64,000 bases of DNA from Nemertoderma westbladi (GCA_032718475.1 JAUCBJ010008622.1:1-64000); one strand, 5' to 3'. Positions 33,006 through 43,368 are shown, counted from the first letter of the stretch. The notes: generated by a model from the letters alone, not told the origin. Numbers and translations: made by a program.

Positions 33006-34157
33006 CTATGATGAAAGCAAGCAAGTGTCCAGGCTCGCAAGTTGTTTTGTGAATTGTTTACGTGAGATAGTTAAAAGAGGTGACAAGTCAAAGTCACTAT
33101 ATGTAGGGAAGAGTGAGACTGAGACATGCGGTAGATTGGATTGAGCGGGGATAGAGCCTACCAGACATCTGTTGTCACTTGTTACTACGTGTATTGCTTT
33201 GCTGATTGGAGAATGCGCTGGTATACTGAGGCCAGGTTGCCATTGCTCAGATCGGTCTTTTCCCTGTTTGGTTGGTGACTCTGTTGATAAGCCAGTACCC
33301 TTAGCCTTAACATTCGTAGTAATAATAGGACTCATAATATTTGACTTGAGTGGTGCTAGGGTAAATGACAAGTCCATTTCAATATCCTTGTGTGGTGTTA
33401 GCTTAAAATTGGATAGACACCTCTTTATCCAATCCCGAGCTTCATCACTATCCCTGTAAATCGAAGAAATGTGATTTTGCATTTGTGCAGCAGCAAGTAC
33501 ATAGAGACACAGAAATAGCCCACAGTCATATGTGTTTGATTGTTTACTGTAGGCTGGTGGAAAACCAGTAGCCATCCACTGCCCACTGCTACCCAGTGCA
33601 TTGGAAGTCCGTGGATTTGAGGAGTCAATCTTGTTCAGCAGTTTAATTATGTCGAAAGTGCACGAGTTTGGTAGGTTATGACCAATGGAGTCCAAAAGGT
33701 ACATTGTTTTGTGACGTGTGTCAGCAATATGCAAAACATAATGGGTGCCTCTCAGAACCCCATTCTGGTCGTGTTTGACAACACACTGTGGAAAAAATAA
33801 AATTGAGGGTGGATGTGATAGGTGTCGGCAGATGTAGCGTGGTGCTATGAATTTAATGGCACTGAGAAAATCCCAACCCGGTAAACTTAGTTTGAGTGTA
33901 AGGAGGCTGGAAATAGCAGCCGTGAATGGAAATTGTATTTCCAGGATTCCAAGAAATCCATCTATGATGTCATTGCTAATCCATTTAGTTGAGTTTAAAG
34001 TACACAGAGCTTGATCAGTTGGAACACAAAAGCTAGGGGCTGTGGGCAAAAGCCCATGTTGATATAATGAAATATATTTTGTTTGATCTACATTATTCCC
34101 ATCTTTGTCATTCGGGTGAAATTCAAAATGGTCCAGGAAAACAACCTGCATGGCCAC
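33006..34157 (-). CDS. Ulp1/C48-type cysteine protease domain of the LINE
   Basis: A SUMO-protease-fold peptidase. Residues 50-250 hold the domain with the full catalytic set: His139 (THYVLHI), Asp156 (YLLDSIGH), the oxyanion Gln206 (SKQSNTYDCG) and Cys212 (YDCGLFLC). The target could be the element's own polyprotein or host SUMO/ubiquitin conjugates; the sequence does not say. The frame opens at a GTG, with the first ATG two codons on, and overlaps the preceding ORF by 35 bp, so the protein was probably made as part of a longer polyprotein. The tail (residues 255-383) is Ser/Thr-rich. No internal stops. Confidence 0.85.
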   Translation of the reverse strand: MAMQVVFLDHFEFHPNDKDGNNVDQTKYISLYQHGLLPTAPSFCVPTDQALCTLNSTKWISNDIIDGFLGILEIQFPFTAAISSLLTLKLSLPGWDFLSAIKFIAPRYICRHLSHPPSILFFPQCVVKHDQNGVLRGTHYVLHIADTRHKTMYLLDSIGHNLPNSCTFDIIKLLNKIDSSNPRTSNALGSSGQWMATGFPPAYSKQSNTYDCGLFLCLYVLAAAQMQNHISSIYRDSDEARDWIKRCLSNFKLTPHKDIEMDLSFTLAPLKSNIMSPIITTNVKAKGTGLSTESPTKQGKDRSEQWQPGLSIPAHSPISKAIHVVTSDNRCLVGSIPAQSNLPHVSVSLFPTYSDFDLSPLLTISRKQFTKQLASLDTCLLSS

Positions 34158-35367
34158 ATGTCACTAAATTTTGTAGAGAACCCACAGAACTGCTTCTCTG
34201 GACTTTGAAGAAATCTGTAATCTTACTAATACCTAAACTTGTTTTGTTCTGCACACTTGAGACTCCAGGATGACCTAGATTGGAGTTCTTGGAAACCGGA
34301 TGGGAACTCGGCGGATTGGAATCCGGATGGGAACTTGGCGGGTTGGAGTACAGATTGGAACTCGGCGGGTTGGAGTCCAGGTGGGAACTCGGCGGGTTGG
34401 GGTCCGGATGGGAACACGACGGGTTGGAGTCCGGATGGGAACTCGGCGGGTTGGGGTCCGGATGGGAACTCGGCAGGTTGGAATCCGGATGGGAACTCAG
34501 CGGATTGGAGTCCGGATAAGAACTCGGCAGGTTGGAGTCCGGATGAGAACTCGGTGGGTTGGAATCCGGATGGGTACTCAGCGGGTTGGAGTCCAGATGG
34601 GAACTCGGCGGGTTGAAGTCCAGATGGGAACTCGGTGAGTTCGAGTCTGGATAGGAACTCGGCGGGTTGGAGTCCGGATGGGAACTCGGCAGGTTGGAGT
34701 CCGGATGGGTGCTCAGCGGGTAGGAGTCTGGATGGGAACCCGGTGAGTTGGAGTCCGGATTGGAACTCGGCAAGTTGGAGTCCGGATGAGAACTCGGTGA
34801 GTTGGAGTCCGGATTGGAACTCGGCGAGTTGGAGTCCGAATGGGAACTCGGCAGGCTGGAGTCTGGATGGGGACTCGGCGGGTTGCAGTCTGGATGTGAA
34901 CTTGGCGAGTTGGAGTCCAGATGGGAACACGGCATCGGCGGGTTGGAGTCTGGATGATAACTCGGCGGGTTTGAGTCCAGATGGGAACTCGGTGGGTTGG
35001 AGTCCGGATGAGAATTCGACAGGTTGGAGTCCGGATGGGAACTCGGCGAGTTGGAATCCTGATGGGAACTCGTAGAGACTCGAGGAACTCGAAGATTAGT
35101 AGAGTATTTTTTGTTGGAATCATAGCCGGCACTGCTGGAGAAAGTTTCGTCCACCTTACTGGCTGGTGTGGATGAAGTTTCATCACTAATTTTTACTTTA
35201 CTGGTTACGGTGACATTTTGCTTCTTGTTTGGCCTCGAACCCGGGGCTGCCTTTTGCATAGAGGTAGGCGATGGTTTCCCCTTACTTCTTGTGTGTGGTC
35301 CACTATTTATCTTATTGGTTTTTACTTTTGTTAAATCTGTAGCAATTTTAGTGGAGCTTGCAAACAT
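34123..35367 (-). pseudogene. minisatellite-coded Ser/His/Pro-rich ORF upstream of protease
   Basis: 414 codons. Residues 1-95 are basic and Thr/Lys-rich (HTRSKGKPSPTS). Residues 100-360 are about 28 nine-residue units of the type SSHPDSNPP, coded by a 27-bp minisatellite (about 34290-35070). The tail has GISKITDFFKVQRSSS. Plus-strand frames over the array (34239-35075) are shadows of the repeat. Probably disordered. It passes into the protease by a frame change near 34150. Confidence 0.65.
34290..35070. repeat. 27-bp minisatellite
   Basis: About 28 units of GGAACTCGGCGGGTTGGAGT-CCGGATG, period 27, open in several frames on both strands. Confidence 0.9.
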
Positions 35368-36592
35368 TTTTGTAGCCCATTAGATTTTTCCCCCTTCTCC
35401 CTGTTTGTTTTTTGTGTGGTGTGCTAGTAGCAGTTCTTGTGATAGGTTGGGGGGATGTAGAGCTAGTACCAGTATTTGATAAAATTTTTACCGGTAAACC
35501 TACTTGAAACTGTACAAACCCCATATGATTCGTGTCCTCAATGGTTGTAGTCTGTATGAAAGTACTCTCCCCGGACGGTTCATCTTGGGTGTGGTTAGAC
35601 AATGAGTCACCCCAGCCCAGGTCATTGGCTGTATGGATGACCGCGCCTTTCCGAACCGGGGTTGACGGTGTGAAAACGGCATGTCGCTGGCATGCGTGTG
35701 TCAGCGTCGCACCGGAAGGAGCGGACGAGTAGATAGAGTAACCCATCGCAGGTATAGTCCCGGAGGGATCGGGCGAGAAGCTCGAGGAACCCGTATTCAT
35801 CACCCCGGAGGGGGTGGAAGAGAAACTCGAGGAAACCATCGTCGTCATCACCCCGGAGGGGGTGGAAGAGAATCCCGATGAACCCATCGTCGTCGTCACC
35901 CCGGAAGGGGTGGAAGAGAATCTCGAGGAACACGTCGTCGTCATCACCCCGGATGGAGTGGATGAGAAACTCGAGGTACCCGTCATCGTCGTCACCCAAT
36001 AGGGGGTGGAAGAGAATCCCGAGGAACCCGTCGTCGTCGTCACCCCGGAGGGGGTGGAAGATAAACTCAAGAAACCCGTCATCATCGCCCCGGAGGGGGT
36101 GGAAGATAAACTCGAGGAGCCCGTCATCGTCACCCCGGAGGGGGTGGAAGATAAACTCGAGGGGCCCTTCGTCGTCGCCCCGGAGGGGGTGGAAGATAAA
36201 TTCGAGGAGCCCATCGTCGTCATCCCAGAGGGGGTGGAAGAGAGACAAGAGAAGCCTGTCGTCGTCACCCCGGGTGGGGTGGAAGACCCTTCCATCGTCA
36301 TCGCCCCGAAGGGGGTGGAAGATAAACTCGAGGAGTCCGTCGTCGTCACCCCGGAGGGGGTGGAAGATAAACTCGAGGGGCCCATCGTCATCACCCCGGA
36401 GGGGGTGGAAGATAAACTCGAGAACCCCGTCGTCATCGCGCCGGAGGAGGTGGAAGATAAACTCGAGGAGCCCGTCGTCATCACCCCGGAGGGGGTGGAA
36501 GATAAACTCGAGGAGCCCGTCGTCGTCACCCCTGCGGAGGTGGAAGATAAACTCGGGAAACCCGTTAACAAACCGATGAACCGATAAACCGA
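35348..36592 (-). pseudogene. 45-bp-repeat ORF at the 5' end of the LINE
   Basis: The frame is open from 36871 to 35348 but is chimeric: codons 1-93 are BEL/Pao RT, and from 36592 it is LINE. The LINE part has about 19 units of 15 residues (VTTTGSSSLSSTPSG), then a unique region (residues 375-507) with GLPVKILSNTGTSS and a basic end. Overlaps the next ORF by 20 bp in another frame. It is Ser/Thr-rich and disordered. Whether the LINE is full-length at this end is unknown. Confidence 0.6.
35700..36560. repeat. 45-bp minisatellite
   Basis: About 19 units with GGGGGTGGAAGATAAACTCG and CCGTCGTCGTCACCCCGGA, period 45 with some 42 and 48. All frames on both strands are open, so the plus-strand ORFs 35814-36587 are not evidence of genes. 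Confidence 0.9.
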
Positions 36593-36599
36593 TAAACAA

Positions 36600-36890
36600 C
36601 CGATGAGTCCTATAGCAACTTCTATTTCATGTTTAAGTTGATCACCAGAGCGGGGGCAATCATCTACATACATATCTCTCTTGATGGTGATCTCCACATC
36701 TTTATTGTAATCATCTCCGAAATCATGCCCACATTGATTGACAGCATTTATCACTACACAAGGGGAGTCTAGTTTACCAAACACATGTACAGTGAACCTG
36801 TAATCGATTGGCTCACCTTCCAGGTCATCATTGTCCCACCAGAGGAATCGTAATGCATCTCTGTCTTCCACAGGAACATATACCTGATTT
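36600..36890 (-). pseudogene. BEL/Pao reverse transcriptase (upstream half)
   Basis: Reads YVPVEDRDALRFLWWDN, then YRFTVHVFGKLDSPCVV and the catalytic MYVDDC, the hallmark of BEL/Pao RT. It ends at the 7-bp duplication with the LINE. The remainder of the gene lies at 27840-28551. Upstream of 36890 the frame stops, so this element is also truncated. Confidence 0.85.
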
Positions 36891-38300
36891 TAAACTCCAC
36901 AAAATGGAATTTGGGGGGGATAATAATTCTGAATCTTTAGAAGTTAAAGGTTAAAGTTAAAAGTATTGCATGGTACTGTAACCATGACATATATTATCAA
37001 TTTGTGCTACTAGTATTTTTTGTGCCACATTTATCACATATGAAAAAATACCATAAACACAACCTAAACAGACTTTAATGAAGGGAATTTATGAGTGTCA
37101 TATACGACTTCAGCTATGCGGATTCGTGACAGGACAATTGTCACCCGGACAATTGCCCCTCGGACTATTGCCCCCCGGACAATTGCCCCCCGGACTATTG
37201 CCTCTCGGATAAATGCCCCCCAATAGCACTTACCCACCAAACAATAAATTGGCCCAAGGAAAATTGCAAAATAAATAAGGTCGTTCCTAACTAGTAATTT
37301 AGTCTTACTAACTTGTTACAACATTATACAATAATTTTATGTAGCTAAGTCCGTATTATATTTAATAAAACATTCATGTTTGCTTATTTATTTGCACAAT
37401 AATTTCGATATTTTCCAACTGAAGTATTTCATTACAATAATAATAATTATGTTAACGCGCTCTTAAGCCATTCAATTACGTCATAAAAAAGCTATAGCTA
37501 GCATAAAGACAATCAAATTGTTCTAAAAAAAAAATCGTGCATATTTTGAAAAACACAAAAATTAAAAAGTTGACAAATGGTGATCAAATCAAATTGTTCT
37601 AGATAAAATCTTGGATCTTTCGAAAAAAGGAAATAATTTAATGTTTGAAGTGTTGATCAAGATTAATATTACTTGAATTTCATTAAACTATACGAAAACA
37701 TTCAAAGGATTTCTAGATTTAAAACATATTCATTAACCCGTGCAATTATCCGGGAGGCAATAGTCCGGAGGGCAGTTGTCCTCGGGGGGCAATTGTCCGG
37801 GGGGGGGGGGGGGGGGGGGGGGGGGGTGGAGAACCCATAAGGCCTTAAAATCAGGTTGATTTGATAATCATTTTTGATTATCGAATTTGTGCTACTTGTT
37901 TCTTTCGTGCCACAGATTGACACATATCCCAAAATGCCATAATCAATAAGTTATTATATAAGGTCATAAAATCTGTTTGATTTGGGGGTGATTTTTCATT
38001 ATCATATTTGCACTACTTGTTTTTTTCGTGGCCCTGGTTCACATTCAAAATTACCAGAAATTTTCTCGAATGTTATATTTTAGTTCTATAATCGTGATCA
38101 GCATCCAAAAAACGCTATTTACAGAATATATTTATTTTAGCAAGCAATGAAAACTTTTGAAAATTTTCGCTCGAAAATTACTTGAGCACAAAAATTAAAA
38201 AAACTATAAAATTGCTGTTTGCGGTTTTGGATTTGGATAAGCTGGCCCAGAGATACAGAAGAATTACAAAAAACATTCTAAACAAAAAATGTGTAAACAA
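36890..38300. repeat. AT-rich repeat region with foldback GGACAATTG arrays
   Basis: Two facing arrays of a 16-bp motif: CGGACAATTGCCCCCC at 37130-37230, and its complement at 37735-37800 ending in a G28 run (37799-37826). They make an inverted-repeat element of about 0.7 kb. Outside and to the right, a unit with TTTGTGCTACT-GTTTTTTTCGTGCCAC occurs at about 37005, 37885 and 38005, the last two as direct repeats about 120 bp apart. No coding region. Confidence 0.65.
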
Positions 38301-38308
38301 AATTAGCA

Positions 38309-38584
38309 TTGCATTTTTTATTTCCTTTTGGCCAAATAAAGATTATACACAGTAAAATGGAAACTTTATTCTTTGAGAAAAGAGATCTATCAAAGAAAAT
38401 TCGAATGAGCCTAAAATTAACTTCCTACATTTTAAATCAGGAAGCCAATGGAAATGCATTCCACTGCCCACACTGGATCGACCTAGTAGTACGAAGGACT
38501 TATTCGATCAATGGAATGGTGTCAGTGATTACTACCGATACCAATATGAGCCTAAGTATAATAAGCAAACAAAATGCTATATGA
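38309..38584 (+). other. isolated 91-codon open frame, unrecognised
   Basis: Open frame with ATG, Lys/Ile-rich, followed by a stop at 38582. There is no domain, no repeat match in the window and no clear splice sites. Probably chance in AT-rich DNA. Confidence 0.2.
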
Positions 38585-38669
38585 CTTCCCCCGCCACCAG
38601 TCCACTCATAAATATTTCACAGCAAAATGATAAATCCAGTCGAATGTCTCAGAAATACTGCTTAATGTT

Positions 38670-39402
38670 TCATATGAAGTAGATAAGAGATGGAAGGAAC
38701 AAAATAAGATGCATTGAAACGTCATTGAGAGATTCAACACCATCAGTAGTAGTAGTGGATGATATTTCTGTGGTTTCTTGACTGGTAGCTGGAGTGATTG
38801 GGAGAGTGGCCTCAGGTGTTGTTGTTGGAGGTTTGAGGGATAATGTTATCATGTCGTGACCAATATAATATTCAAATCCTGCTTCCAAACCTGTTTCCAA
38901 AATGTGCTTTTTATCTGCGTAAACAAATACTGTTAAAGATACTGTACCATAGAATATATCATCACCAGAGCAAACTTCTACACCATAGGCGAAGTTGATA
39001 GTTCCAACATCTCGTGAAAACTTTGCCGAGATAACGACAATAATATCAGCGATAGTCCAAATTGAACAGGGAGTGTAGGTCATGTTATAGCTGATTGGTA
39101 CTTGAGATATAATTTCTTTGATGGTATGCAATGTGCCATCTAAGAGCACGCTGTCGGAGAATACTCTGTATTTATTTTCCAAATCTTCGTTTAACTCAGC
39201 AGTACTGATATTGGGATCGTTTCCAATAAATTGTATATCCACCAGGATAGAACCGCAAGTAATATTCATGCTTAGCACTGTGGCTATTTCTTTTACAAAA
39301 TTTTCTATGACATCCAGGTCTTCCCATGATCCATCACGTATGAAGTTCTCGCATTCACTTTGTGTAGCATTGATAACAAACATCAGATTGATAGTGTTTC
39401 CT
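38670..39402 (-). CDS. terminal exon of a GPI- or membrane-anchored mucin-like protein
   Basis: Preceded by a good 3' splice site (TTGTTTTATAG, exon from 39402) in phase 1. It codes about 243 residues: an N-glycosylated extracellular domain (NATQSECENF, Cys near residues 12, 44, 107, 136; beta-strand-like segments such as SILVDIQFIGND), then a Thr/Pro stalk (PPTTTPEATLPITPATSQETTE), then a hydrophobic C-terminal end (LILFLPSLIYFI) directly before the stop. The last feature fits a GPI-attachment signal better than a transmembrane anchor with a tail. The Thr-rich exons upstream on the same strand and in the same phase are its likely 5' partners. Host gene; function unknown. Confidence 0.6.
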
Positions 39403-39527
39403 ATAAAACAATATTGCCAAACATTATTTTCGAACTACAAAAAATAATTCTACTAAATTTATCACAAATACCACGTATATAAACTGGAATTATCCCATAA
39501 ACTGAGTAATTAATTATAAAGTGGCAT

Positions 39528-39662
39528 TGATGTCAGCATACAATGGTCTATGACGTCAGCATACATGGTCAGTGATGTCAGCATACATGGTCTGTGACGT
39601 CAACATACATGGTCTGTGATGTCAGCATACATGGTCTGTGACGTCAGCTTACATGGTCTGTG
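39528..39662. repeat. 22-bp minisatellite with TGACGTCA sites
   Basis: Six units of GTCTGTGACGTCAGCATACATG (period 22); units alternate between TGACGTCA and TGATGTCA. It lies in the presumed intron between the mucin-like exons. TGACGTCA is the palindromic CREB/ATF site. Confidence 0.85.
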
Positions 39663-40950
39663 TAACTAATTATTCATCAAATTGCCATGGAATGTTCAAA
39701 ATGCCAGTTAATCACATCAAAATAGTTTTCTCTGTTATGCACTTCTGGTCCATTGATTTGTAGAAATTGCTGTAGCAGTGGACTAATTTACTAAATGGGT
39801 ATTGCCTTTAGTTCATCTTTCTCTCGTTTTTGGAGTCATTATTAATTTCTCAGTCGAATCAAAATGTTATCAGAGTCATGTTGTAACTACTGAAATGGTT
39901 AGTGTTGTGTAGAATAATGGTTGTCACATGGCGCCAAAAATGTAATATACTTGCGAAAAACATCCTGTAATGACCTCAGGAACCAGGAAACCCAAAGTAA
40001 TCTTATAATTTATGGGAACAAGTTAGACTACAACTGGTCAGCTACCTGTATCAGTTTGTTGCTAGCAGGACATTGTACACCAAGATTACACATCTGCCTA
40101 CATCTATGTTACCATTTGCTGTTACCATCAGGAATACATCAGAGTTTATTAAATTTATTTAGGAACAATTGGACTTTTAGACTCCAACTGTATATTTGCA
40201 TTCTCTGATTACGTACAGCAAGTCTGTTTGAAATATATAATATATTCATGTTTTGGTGCAATCTTTCTCCAGATTAATTTGCAACCCCCTCCTTCTCCCA
40301 AAGCTGCAACCCCCTCCCTCTACCAAAGCAATACAATGCCTTTATAATAAAACTATTACTTAGCTATTCATATGTAAATTAAATATTGAAGAATATTGTT
40401 TATATGTTTGTTTATACAGTTCTGATTCATCCAATTGTGAGAATTTACTTCCCCGGTTGGTATTTCTGCAGCAGGGTAGGTTTGAGAAGGGACATAGTGC
40501 CGCTCATAACCATTGTGGTCAGAAGGATAAGCTCAGTTATCTCTAGAAGGCGATTATCAATAAAGATGTCACAATAAAAAAAGGCAAAGAACAGCCATTG
40601 AAACTGTGCATATGGTAAGTCTCACAAAGTCTCAACAGATCTAATTTTGTAATTAAAATTAACTTGTGAGTGGGCTTTATCCCCCTACCAGTGGAAGCCT
40701 TGGGTGGTTGGCACACTCATGCTTCAGACTTCAGACATGTTTTTACCTGGGCTACAATATCGATGGGGTACAATAAATAGTATGATACTATATTTTTGTA
40801 CAGTTAACTTTTTGTTAGTTATTTTGACTTGATTATCAGGTTATAACATGATAATAGGCCAATTGTGTAATAGTTTGAGAAGAAAAATTTTGAAATTAAT
40901 TATGCGTTATTTAAATAAGAAATGGGAATATATAGCACTCAGGGCGCTAC
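39663..40950. other. intron-like AT-rich DNA, no gene seen
   Basis: Contains a 95-codon plus-strand frame (39921-40208) without recognisable domain, and a short direct repeat GCAACCCCCTCC (about 40272 and 40302). Confidence 0.4.
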
Positions 40951-40954
40951 TTAA

Positions 40955-41613
40955 CTAACTAGTTGCATCTGCAGTTGTTTCATCTGTAGTTTGAGCTGCT
41001 GTTGTTTCATCTGTCGCTGTTGGAATTGCGGTTGTTAAAACTGTAGTTGGAGCTGTGTTTGTTGGAGCTGTCGTTGTTGGAACTGTGGTACTATCTGTCT
41101 TTGATGAAGCTGTAGTTGGAGCTTCTGCTGTGGTCGGAATGGTAGTTGGTGCTGTGGTTATTGGAACTGTGGTTGATGTCGCTGTTGGTGGAACTGTAGC
41201 TTTAGCTGTTGTTGAGGAAGCTGAGGTTGAGGCTTCTGCTGTGTTTGGAGTGGTAGATGGTACTGAGGTTATTGGAACTGCGGTTGATGTAAATGTTGTT
41301 GTTGGAACTGTTGCTGTAGCTGTCATTGTAGCTGTTGTTGTTAGAACTGTGGTAGTAGCTGTGGTTGTTGGAACTGACATTGTAGCTGTTGTTGTTGGAA
41401 CTGTATTAGTAGCTGTGGTTGCTGGAACTGTGGTAGTAGCTGTAGTTGATGGAGCTGTAGTTGGAGCTTCTGCAGTTGTTGGAGCGGTAGTGGGCACTGT
41501 GGTTATTGGAACTGCGGTTGATGTAGCTGTTGTTGTTGGGACTGTGGTAGTAGCTGTAGTTGATGGAACTGTATTTGTGGCTGTGGTTGTTTGAACGATA
41601 GTTGAGGCTATGG
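40955..41613 (-). CDS. mucin-like Thr/Pro repeat exon, 3' part
   Basis: About 220 codons of Thr/Pro/Ala/Val repeats (units such as TTATTTVPT and TTAPTTAEAPTT), the pattern of an O-glycosylated mucin stalk. The frame ends at TAG (40955-40957). A GTTAGT donor-like site lies two bases before, in phase 1, which could instead splice to the exon starting at 39402. The upstream border is the TTAA transposon (41618-43233). Across it the frame continues into 43238-43368. Confidence 0.65.
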
Positions 41614-41617
41614 TTAA

Positions 41618-43233
41618 CCCTTTCAGTACCAATCATTTTCAAAAACCGTAATTGATGCGCCAATAGAATTTTGGTTGTTATTTAGGAAACCCGAAGTAAG
41701 TCCGGAAGTCCTATGTAAGTCCGTGTAAGTCCTATGAAAAAATGATGAAAGTCAAAGTTGTGGAGAATCATATACTTAGTCGAATGGAGAAACAAAATTT
41801 CAATTTTATATATAACTAATATTGTTTATAATTAAATAGTTATTAAATTTGGCGATTTAAGAAAAATGTAAGTCCTATGCAAAAATGTTGAAAGTCAAAG
41901 TTGTAGAGTATCATATACTTAGTCCAATGAGGAATAAAAGTATCAATTTCAATTACAACTAATATATTTATAACGAAACTCTCTCTTTATAGAGGTACCG
42001 GCTGACCGGTACTTTAGGTGGTAGTTGGTGTAGGAAAGAATGACCCTCAATAATGTGGGAACATATTTCTATATTAGGATTTATTTTTAAATTTTGATAT
42101 CGTGTCCTCCATGACCGATAGCTCACTCGGTAGATCGCCTGTATTCAGATGTGGAAGTTGTGGGTTAAATGCCGGAACATGGATTGTCTTTTATTAAAAT
42201 AAGTTTCATTCACATCCAGCCAGGGCGTAGTGTATATCATTAGGCCTATAGGCCTGCCGTATCTAGAACTACCAGCGTACTAGCATATAGACTGTAGTTT
42301 TTCCACACTACGTTAGGGTAGTAGTGTTTAGTAACAGAAGCAAAATTTGAATTGGTGATAAGTAATGATGAATGACCAACTAACCAAAACATTTAGACAT
42401 TCCAAAAGGAACTTTCCATTGACTTGGAAGGTTTACTCAATCTATAACCAAAACACTAAACAGCCATTAACCATTAACATTAACCACCACTAATATTGTA
42501 TCATTCAGCGAGCGACCTTCCTGTTTTATAAAGTGCAGAAATGGTTAAAACAACCTTCATCAACAAAAATTACAACCTAGTTTCAGTCCATGTCGCTTTG
42601 GCCAATAAATATAACCAAAACACTAAACGCGACCATCTTATATCAAATAAGTTCTGATTGTTATAGTACCATAAAAAGCGAGTCAGACATATCTATTTGA
42701 TAATGTGCTGAAGTGGTTTTAACACGTATGTACAGTACCAATCCTATGTAATAAGCGGAATGCAGAAATGCACTACTGTATATTGGCTACAATTTGGTGC
42801 ATGCAGTTTGTAATTGTCAGGCAGTCTGATAGGTCCCAACCATGGTTTAGATTTTTGAAATTTTTTTATAGTTTTTCTTATGCGCCAGATAAATTTGAAT
42901 GGTGCCACTTTTGCGCCAATGGCAACTAATCACCCATAGATACTTATTGAATCTATGGGGATTATCCTGTTTGGGGGGCCTCCAAAACCAGGCTGGTTAG
43001 TAAAGGAGCAGGTTACAGAGGCGAGTTGAAAAGAACCAAAACAATAAACGTGAGTGAATGTTGTAGAATAGAAAACCAAATTTAAAACCAAATTTAATTA
43101 AGAATCAACTGTCAGATGTATAGACCTACCGGAACTCTGAATAGACTGCAGGCCCCCAAACAGGATAGAGCCAATCTATGGCCAAGGCGCCTATTGACGT
43201 GGAATGCATGGATGAGCCATGGTACTGAAAGGG
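41618..43233. mobile_element. TTAA-type DNA transposon inserted in the mucin exon
   Basis: Terminal inverted repeats CCCTTTCAGTACCA (41618) and TGGTACTGAAAGGG (ending 43233). Flanks are TTAA on the left (41614-41617) and ATAA on the right (43234-43237), i.e. a TTAA duplication with one change. No transposase ORF is present; the interior is AT-rich with a repeated GTAAGTCC motif and a tRNA-like segment. Confidence 0.8.
42108..42183 (+). other. tRNA-like sequence (pseudo-tRNA or SINE head)
   Basis: A 76-nt stretch with a good A box (TAGCTCACTCGGTAGA), a weak B box (GGGTTAAATGCCG) and pairing ends (TCCATG with CATGGA). The anticodon and T stems pair poorly, so it is not called as a functional tRNA. 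Confidence 0.4.
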
Positions 43234-43237
43234 ATAA

Positions 43238-43368
43238 TAAACCTGTCATTGTAGCTGTGGTTGTTGGAGCTATTGTTGTAGCTGCAGTTGTTGAAACTGT
43301 AGTTGTGGCTGTGGGTGTTTGAACGGCAGTTGTAGCTGTTGTTGTTGGAACTGTAGTTGGAGCTGGAA
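43238..43368 (-). CDS. mucin-like Thr/Pro repeat exon, 5' part
   Basis: The splice acceptor TTTTTTAG precedes 43368 in phase 1. It codes about 43 residues of the same repeat type (TTVPTTTATTAV). It reads in frame across the TTAA transposon into 41613-40955. A CAG|GTTTAT donor-like site at 43243 is the alternative exon end. Confidence 0.6.

Larger units (their letters stand above)
28552..36592 (-). mobile_element. Ulp1-protease LINE, 8.04 kb, inserted in BEL/Pao RT gene
   Basis: Flanked by the perfect 7-bp duplication TAAACAA (28545-28551 and 36593-36599). Removing the element and one repeat rejoins the BEL frame. Order on the minus strand: minisatellite-coded ORFs (to 34123), Ulp1/C48 protease (34157-33006), a short helical domain (33005-32745), ORF1-like region (32748-31789), APE endonuclease and reverse transcriptase (31782-28897). 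The 3' end is (GAATT)n-like. Two in-frame TAGs, several frameshifts and a deletion that removes the start of the endonuclease make this copy inactive. The protease domain is intact. Confidence 0.85.

Noticed and set aside
33006-33008. Programmed TAG readthrough between protease and next block
   Set aside because: The related element has no stop there and the context after TAG (AGAGAT) is not a known readthrough signal, so a mutation is simpler.
34290-35070. CRISPR-like array
   Set aside because: Units are contiguous 27-bp repeats without unique spacers, in a eukaryotic transposon context.
34239-35075. Long plus-strand ORFs over the 27-bp repeat
   Set aside because: A repeat with period divisible by three stays open in many frames on both strands. 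The minus frame continues into unique coding sequence and the protease; the plus frames do not.
35814-36587. Plus-strand ORFs over the 45-bp repeat
   Set aside because: Same reason; they begin and end within the array and have no domain.
42108-42183. Functional tRNA gene
   Set aside because: A box and acceptor ends are present but anticodon and T stems pair poorly; more likely a SINE head or pseudogene.
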